From Rhodopseudomonas palustris JSC-3b (lineage in GTDB: Bacteria > Pseudomonadota > Alphaproteobacteria > Rhizobiales > Xanthobacteraceae), in contig KI632513.1 of NCBI GenBank assembly GCA_000504425.1, positions 2,112,386 to 2,176,385 on the forward strand: a stretch of DNA of 64,000 nt, given 5' to 3'. Under the pieces are notes generated by a model. That model saw only the letters and a list, made by a program, of their open reading frames with translations, was not told the DNA's origin and searched no databases. Within the stretch, counting starts at the first letter, position 1; each line of letters starts with the position of its first letter. The position numbers and the translations under genes were made by a program. This document shows, piece by piece, positions 59,154 to 64,000 of the stretch.

Positions 59154-59918
59154 ATGGAGAATGCGTCCCTCATCGGACTATCGCGGCAGATGACGTTGCG
59201 GCGGCATATGGATGTCGTTGCCAACAACATGGCCAATATGAACACCGCCGGCTTCAAGGCCGAGCGGATGCGTTTTGAGGAATATCTGTCGCCGGGCGCC
59301 CACGAGGACAATTTCGTCGGCCGCGACCGCCGCGTCAGCTATGTGCACGACCGCGCTACGTTTCACGATTTCTCGTCGGGCCCGCTTGAGCAGACCAAGG
59401 CGCCGCTCGATGTCGCCATCGACGGCAACGCCTTCTTCGTGGTGCAGACCGCGGCCGGCGAACGCTACACCCGCGACGGTTCGTTTCAGATCAACAGCCA
59501 GGGCCAGCTCGTGACGCCGAGCGGAGACCAGGTGCTGGGCGCCAACGGCCCGATCGTGTTCCAGCCGACCGACCGCGAAATCAACATCGCCGCCGACGGC
59601 AATATCAGCGTGCTGGAAGGCACCGCCACCATCGACTCGCTGCGCGGCAAGCTGCGCCTGGTGTCGTTCGCCAATCCGCAGCGGCTGATCAAGGAAGGAT
59701 CGAACCTGTTTACCGCCGGCGACGGCGCGGCCCAGCAGCCGGCGGTCAACGTCCAGGTGCGGCAGGGTTTTATCGAGAAGTCGAACGTCAATTCCGTGGC
59801 CGAGATGACCCAGATGCTGGACGTCTCCCGGGCCTACACCCAGCTGTCCACCCTGCTTCAGCAGCAAGGCGATCTGCGCAAGGCCGCGATCGAAAAGCTT
59901 GCTGAAGTGCCGGCGTAA
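59154..59918 (+). CDS. flgF: Flagellar proximal rod protein FlgF
   Basis: A 254-residue rod protein with the SRQMTLRRHMDVVANNMANM N-terminus, TRDGSFQINSQGQLVTPSGD middle and SVAEMTQMLDVSRAYTQLST C-terminus. GGGGAG precedes the ATG at 59154; earlier in-frame starts are less likely. First gene of flgF-flgG-flgA-flgH. Confidence 0.95.
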   Translation: MENASLIGLSRQMTLRRHMDVVANNMANMNTAGFKAERMRFEEYLSPGAHEDNFVGRDRRVSYVHDRATFHDFSSGPLEQTKAPLDVAIDGNAFFVVQTAAGERYTRDGSFQINSQGQLVTPSGDQVLGANGPIVFQPTDREINIAADGNISVLEGTATIDSLRGKLRLVSFANPQRLIKEGSNLFTAGDGAAQQPAVNVQVRQGFIEKSNVNSVAEMTQMLDVSRAYTQLSTLLQQQGDLRKAAIEKLAEVPA

Positions 59919-59938
59919 GTCTCGAGGAGTCCTAAGTC

Positions 59939-60727
59939 ATGCGTGCTCTCTACACCGCCGCGACCGGGATGGCCGCCCAGGAACTGAACGTTCAGGTGAT
60001 CTCGAACAACATCGCCAATATGCGCACCACTGCTTTCAAAAAGCAGCGCGCCGCGTTTCAGGACCTGATCTACGACCACATCAAGCGCGTCGGCGCGCAA
60101 GCCTCCGACCAGGGCACAATCCAGCCGGTCGGTGTCGATATCGGCGGCGGCGTCAAGACGGTCGGCACGCCGCGCATCATGACGCAGGGCACGCTGTCGA
60201 CCACCGGCAACGATCTCGACGTCGCGATCCGCGGCGAAGGGTTCTTCAAGATCCAGATGCCGGATGGCACTTACGCCTACACCCGCGACGGTTCGTTCAC
60301 GACCGACAACACCGGCCGGATCGTCACCGCCAACGGCAATCCGGTGCAGCCGACCATCACCATTCCGCAGGGTTCGTCCGGCCTGAGCATCAACGCCCAG
60401 GGCCAGGTCACCGTGATCGTGCAGGGCCAGACCACCCCGACCCTGCTTGGCCAGATCGGCCTGACGCGCTTCATCAACAAGACCGGCCTGCAGCCGATCG
60501 GCGACAACCTGTTTACCGAAACGCCGGCGTCCGGCCCGCCGCAGGACGGCACCGCCAACACCGACGGCTATGGCGACATGCAGCAGCACACGCTGGAGCA
60601 GTCCAACGTCGAAGCGGTGACCGAGATCTCCGACCTGATCTCGGCGCAGCGCGCCTACGAGATGAACGCCAAGGTGGTCAGCGCCGCTGACCAGATGTTG
60701 CAGTCGACCTCCAACATGCTGCGCTGA
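59939..60727 (+). CDS. flgG: Flagellar distal rod protein FlgG
   Basis: A 262-residue distal rod protein (MRALYTAATGMAAQELNVQV; YTRDGSFTTDNTGRIVTANG; EISDLISAQRAYEMNAKVVS). Complete. Begins 20 bp after flgF. Confidence 0.97.
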   Translation: MRALYTAATGMAAQELNVQVISNNIANMRTTAFKKQRAAFQDLIYDHIKRVGAQASDQGTIQPVGVDIGGGVKTVGTPRIMTQGTLSTTGNDLDVAIRGEGFFKIQMPDGTYAYTRDGSFTTDNTGRIVTANGNPVQPTITIPQGSSGLSINAQGQVTVIVQGQTTPTLLGQIGLTRFINKTGLQPIGDNLFTETPASGPPQDGTANTDGYGDMQQHTLEQSNVEAVTEISDLISAQRAYEMNAKVVSAADQMLQSTSNMLR

Positions 60728-60735
60728 GGAGAGCG

Positions 60736-61770
60736 ATGATGGCTCGCCGTTCCACTTACATCCTGTTGCTTGCCGGTCTCGCCGCGCTGTGCGGCAGCGC
60801 CGGTCATGCCGAGCAGCCCGCCGAGATCGCCCGGCCGGTGCTGCGCCCGAGCGTCACCGTGAACAGCGATCTGGTGCTGATCGGCGACATGATCGAGAAC
60901 GCCGGCGCCGCGGCCGGCATCGCGATCTATCGCGCGCCCGACATCGGCACCACCGGCTCGCTGCCGACCGCCAAGGTGCTGGCGGCGCTGCGTGCCCATC
61001 GGGTGATCGGCGTCGAGACCCGCGACATCCGCGAAGTCAGCGTGTCGCGGCTGTCGCGCGCGATCGACAGCCAGGAAATCGAGAACGAAGTGATCCGGGC
61101 GCTGGCCCGCCAGAACGGCCGCTCCGACCACGCCACTTTCAATCTGAAGTTTGATCGCGAACCGCAGGACGTGCAGCTCGACCCCTCCAATGTCGGGACG
61201 CTGGAAGCGGTGGCGGTCCGCCACGACAACCGCACCGGCCGGTTCGACATCACCTTCGAGGTCGCGCACGAGACCGGCGGCGCGCCGGTCAAGCTGCGCT
61301 ACACCGGCACCGCGATCGAAACCGTCGAGGCGGCGGTGCTGACGCGCAGCGTGGAACGCAACGAGGTGGTGAGGTCGTCCGACGTGGTGGTCGAACGGCG
61401 GCCGCGTTTTGAAGTCGGCCCCGACGCGCTCGACCGCGGCAGCGTGGTCGGCATGCAGGCGCGCCGCGCCTTGCGGCCCGGCCAGCCGCTGCGCTCCGCC
61501 GATCTCACCAAGCCCGATCTGGTGCAGCGCGACCAGGGCGTCACCCTGATCTACGAAGCGCCCGGCATCTATCTGACCATGCGCGGCAAGGCGATGGAAA
61601 ACGGCGCCGAAGGCGATGTCGTCAACGTGCTCAATCTGCAATCGAAGCGCACCATTTCCGGCATCGTGATCGGCCGCGGCCAGGTTTCGCTGTCCGCCGG
61701 ACAATCACGGCAGGTCGCCTCCATTGAAGCGGCCGCCACCCCACCCGCCGACGCCGGCAAGCCCGAGTAA
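60736..61770 (+). CDS. flgA: Flagellar P-ring assembly chaperone FlgA
   Basis: A 344-residue periplasmic protein with a signal peptide (YILLLAGLAALCGSAGHA) and a C-terminal SAF-type domain (VLTRSVERNEVVRSSDVVVE; ARRALRPGQPLRSADLTKPD; GVTLIYEAPGIYLTMRGKAM). It helps assemble the P ring from FlgI. Its stop overlaps the flgH start by one base. No flgI follows in this window. Confidence 0.93.
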   Translation: MMARRSTYILLLAGLAALCGSAGHAEQPAEIARPVLRPSVTVNSDLVLIGDMIENAGAAAGIAIYRAPDIGTTGSLPTAKVLAALRAHRVIGVETRDIREVSVSRLSRAIDSQEIENEVIRALARQNGRSDHATFNLKFDREPQDVQLDPSNVGTLEAVAVRHDNRTGRFDITFEVAHETGGAPVKLRYTGTAIETVEAAVLTRSVERNEVVRSSDVVVERRPRFEVGPDALDRGSVVGMQARRALRPGQPLRSADLTKPDLVQRDQGVTLIYEAPGIYLTMRGKAMENGAEGDVVNVLNLQSKRTISGIVIGRGQVSLSAGQSRQVASIEAAATPPADAGKPE

Positions 61771-62534
61771 TGATCATGTCCCAGTCTGTGCCGTTCAACC
61801 GCATCGTTCTCGCCGGCGTGCTGCTAGCTACCGGCGGTCTTGCGGGCGGGTGCTCGTCGATCGATCGGCTGTCGCAGATCGGCGAGCAACCCAAGCTCGC
61901 GGCGATCGAAAATCCGACGGCACAGCCCGGCTACAAGCCGGTGTCGATGCCGATGCCCTCGCCGCAACCGGCGTCCTACAATGCCAATTCGCTGTGGCGT
62001 AACGGCTCGCGCGCGTTCTTCCGCGATCAGCGCGCCCATCAGGTCGGCGATATTCTGACCGTCACCGTCAACATCACCGACAAGGCCAATATCGCCAACG
62101 AAACCCAGCGCAGCCGTAACAACAAGGAAGATTCCGGCATCACCGATTTCATCGGCAGCAAGACCATCGGCAACCCCAGCACCGCGATCCTGCCCGGCCG
62201 CATCCTGACTGCGGATGGCTCCTCGTCGTCCGACGGCAAGGGCTCGGTGCAGCGCCAGGAAGCGTTGCAGACCACCGTGGCCGCGGTGGTGACGCAGCTG
62301 CTGCCGAACGGCAATCTGGTGGTCGAAGGCAAGCAGGAGATCCGCGTCAACTTTGAAATCCGCGAACTGATCGTCGCCGGCATCGTCCGTCCCGAGGACA
62401 TTCAGAGCGACAACACCATCGACAGCGCCAAGATTGCACAAGCGCGCATCGCCTATGGCGGCCGTGGCCAGATCACCGATGTGCAGCAGCCGCGCTATGG
62501 CCAGCAGGTGATGGACGTGCTGCTGCCGTTCTGA
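61770..62534 (+). CDS. flgH: Flagellar L-ring protein FlgH
   Basis: A 254-residue outer-membrane lipoprotein with signal and lipobox (VLAGVLLATGGLAGGC) and the family blocks NSLWRNGSRAFFRDQRAHQV, GDILTVTVNI and ANGNL-like LLPNGNLVVEGKQEIRVNFE. The start codon shares a base with the flgA stop. Confidence 0.96.
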   Translation: MIMSQSVPFNRIVLAGVLLATGGLAGGCSSIDRLSQIGEQPKLAAIENPTAQPGYKPVSMPMPSPQPASYNANSLWRNGSRAFFRDQRAHQVGDILTVTVNITDKANIANETQRSRNNKEDSGITDFIGSKTIGNPSTAILPGRILTADGSSSSDGKGSVQRQEALQTTVAAVVTQLLPNGNLVVEGKQEIRVNFEIRELIVAGIVRPEDIQSDNTIDSAKIAQARIAYGGRGQITDVQQPRYGQQVMDVLLPF

Positions 62535-62811
62535 TCCATCGGCTTCCCGATCGCGGTGCTTCTCCCGGCGCCGCGATCGATCTCCCAACGATCTCTCCCA
62601 ACAATCTCCCACCAGCTCCCACACAAAGCTGCGAACCTAGGCGCAGCGATGTGTTCTATGCGGCCTTCGCCATCTCCCCTGGCGGAGGCCGCACTCCCCC
62701 TTCCCGCAACGTGCCGCAGGCTCCAGCGCATGGCAGCCGCAAGGCTGCCCGACACAGAGGTGCCGCAACGAAGTCAGCACAGACCTCAGCAGATACGCCG
62801 CGCCAGCGTGA

Positions 62812-63996
62812 TCAGCTCTTGCCGTCACGCTTGGCGAGCAGCTGCGACATCTCATCGAGCGCCGCGAATACCTGCTTGGAGGCGGATTCCATCTCGGCGG
62901 CGGCCGACACCGCGCCCTCCAGATCGCCAGCCTGGAACTTGTCCAGCGCCTCCTTGCCATAGGCGTGCACCTGCAGATGCGGCTCGGCGATGCAGCGATA
63001 GGCGGAGCTGGCCTTGATCTCCTGATCCTGCAGGCTGTCATACCACTTGCCGAACCGGCAACCGTGATGGTCCGGCAGATCGCAGGCCTTGGCATGGGCG
63101 CGGCCGACCAGGGTATCGATCACGCGCTTCTTGAAGGTGGCGTGGTCGGAGCGCGCCAGCTGCACCAAGCTGCGGTCGTTGATGTTCTTGGTGAACTCCT
63201 GCAGCCGCGGCTGCACCACTTCGCCGACCCGATCGACCGCAAGCGCGAGCCGCTCGATCGCGGTCAGGGCGTCGCTAGACATGGTAGCGGTGGCGCTGAC
63301 GCTGGCCTCCACTTCATTGGTAGCGGCCATCTGCTGCTGCACCACCTCGGCGACCGTCGCCATGTTGCGGGAGACGGCATCCACGGTGGCATTGATGGTT
63401 TTGATCATGTTGCCGGCGTCACGCACCGAAGCCGAGCCGGCCTCCACGGTTTCCCCGCTCTGCCGCATCGCGAGCACGATGTCCTGCATGCCTTCCTGCA
63501 GACTGGCGATGCGCTGGCGGATATCGTCGGTGGCTTGCGCGGTCTGGTTCGACAGCGCCTTGACCTCGCCCGCGACCACGGCAAAGCCGCGGCCCGCTTC
63601 GCCCGCACGCGCCGCCTCGATGGTGGCGTTGAGCGCCAGAAGATTGGTCTGGCGGGCAATCGCCTCGATGTCTTTCACAATCCCTGAGATCTGCTCGATC
63701 GACGAACTGAGCGCATCGACCTTGTGACCGAGATCGCCAACCGCTTCGGCGGATTTGCCGATCGACGCCACCGCCTGGTCGGCGGCATTGGCACTATCGG
63801 CGACCTTGTCGTGCACCTCGACCGCCTCGCGCGCCACCTCGTCGGTCGCCCGTCCGATCTCGCCGATCGACGAGGTCAGCTCGCTGACCGCATCGGCGAC
63901 CGACTGGGTGCGCTCGCCCAGCGCGTGCATGTCGGCCTTCATATTGGCGACGGCAAGCAGCGGCACGGTCTGCTCGACCCAGATATCGGCCAGCAT
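62812..63996 (-). CDS. Methyl-accepting chemotaxis protein with CZB domain (probably partial)
   Basis: At least 394 residues; the gene may continue beyond the window edge, since no ribosome site can be seen for the ATG at 63996. The MCP signalling hairpin is clear ([40 protein letters not shown]). After a linker, residues from about 275 form a CZB (chemoreceptor zinc-binding) domain: [20 protein letters not shown] and [11 protein letters not shown], with the H-C-H-H zinc ligands. CZB receptors sense zinc or oxidants. No sensor or membrane segment is in view. Confidence 0.85.
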   Translation of the reverse strand: MLADIWVEQTVPLLAVANMKADMHALGERTQSVADAVSELTSSIGEIGRATDEVAREAVEVHDKVADSANAADQAVASIGKSAEAVGDLGHKVDALSSSIEQISGIVKDIEAIARQTNLLALNATIEAARAGEAGRGFAVVAGEVKALSNQTAQATDDIRQRIASLQEGMQDIVLAMRQSGETVEAGSASVRDAGNMIKTINATVDAVSRNMATVAEVVQQQMAATNEVEASVSATATMSSDALTAIERLALAVDRVGEVVQPRLQEFTKNINDRSLVQLARSDHATFKKRVIDTLVGRAHAKACDLPDHHGCRFGKWYDSLQDQEIKASSAYRCIAEPHLQVHAYGKEALDKFQAGDLEGAVSAAAEMESASKQVFAALDEMSQLLAKRDGKS

Positions 63997-64000
63997 GGTC

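Overview
The window comes from a high-GC alphaproteobacterium, almost certainly of the Rhodopseudomonas/Bradyrhizobium group. The signs are a recA with a GTTC-N7-GTTC SOS box, an alphaproteobacterial flagellar gene order (flhB-fliR-fliQ-fliE-flgC-flgB, MotE-type and DUF6468 genes beside fliM/fliL), CckA next to flhB, CtrA-type TTAA-N7-TTAA sites, and the dispersed palindromic repeats typical of these genomes. No rRNA, tRNA or CRISPR array is visible.

Layout. 1-8.2 kb: a GIY-YIG nuclease gene bracketed by REP-like repeats, a TrmJ-type RNA methyltransferase fused to a DUF559 domain, isocitrate dehydrogenase, a ParB-like gene and two divergent CPA2 cation/proton antiporters. 8.2-18 kb: alaS, a tandem glycine riboswitch followed by gcvT-gcvH-gcvP, and recA. 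18.1-28.0 kb: a compact Mu-like transposable element (repressor, Ner-like, MuA, MuB, GemA, capsid, Mor, protease, tape measure) bounded by inverted TTGTCGTTTT ends and inserted about 75 bp upstream of the recA SOS box. It lacks terminase, portal, tail tube/sheath, baseplate and lysis genes. 28-33 kb: a gene-poor stretch with an SMR transporter and many small lineage-specific genes. 33-42 kb: a DsbA-like oxidoreductase, a SET-domain methyltransferase with a histone-H1-like tail, a TetR regulator with a similar lysine/alanine-rich tail, a carotenoid oxygenase, a DUF429 protein and class I fumarase.

42-64 kb: a Tim44-domain protein, CckA, and flagellar genes. One operon runs flgB-flgC-fliE-fliQ-fliR-flhB. 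A divergent fliO-fliP pair follows. A fliL-fliM-DUF6468-motE operon leads up to a large TPR protein, and flgF-flgG-flgA-flgH runs the other way. The window ends in a chemoreceptor with a CZB domain. CckA would feed phosphate to CtrA, and three full CtrA-type sites lie upstream of these flagellar units, so the kinase and its probable targets sit together.

The most unusual features are the roughly 10-kb Mu-like element, the neighbouring SET and TetR genes that both carry H1-like tails, and the TrmJ-DUF559 fusion.
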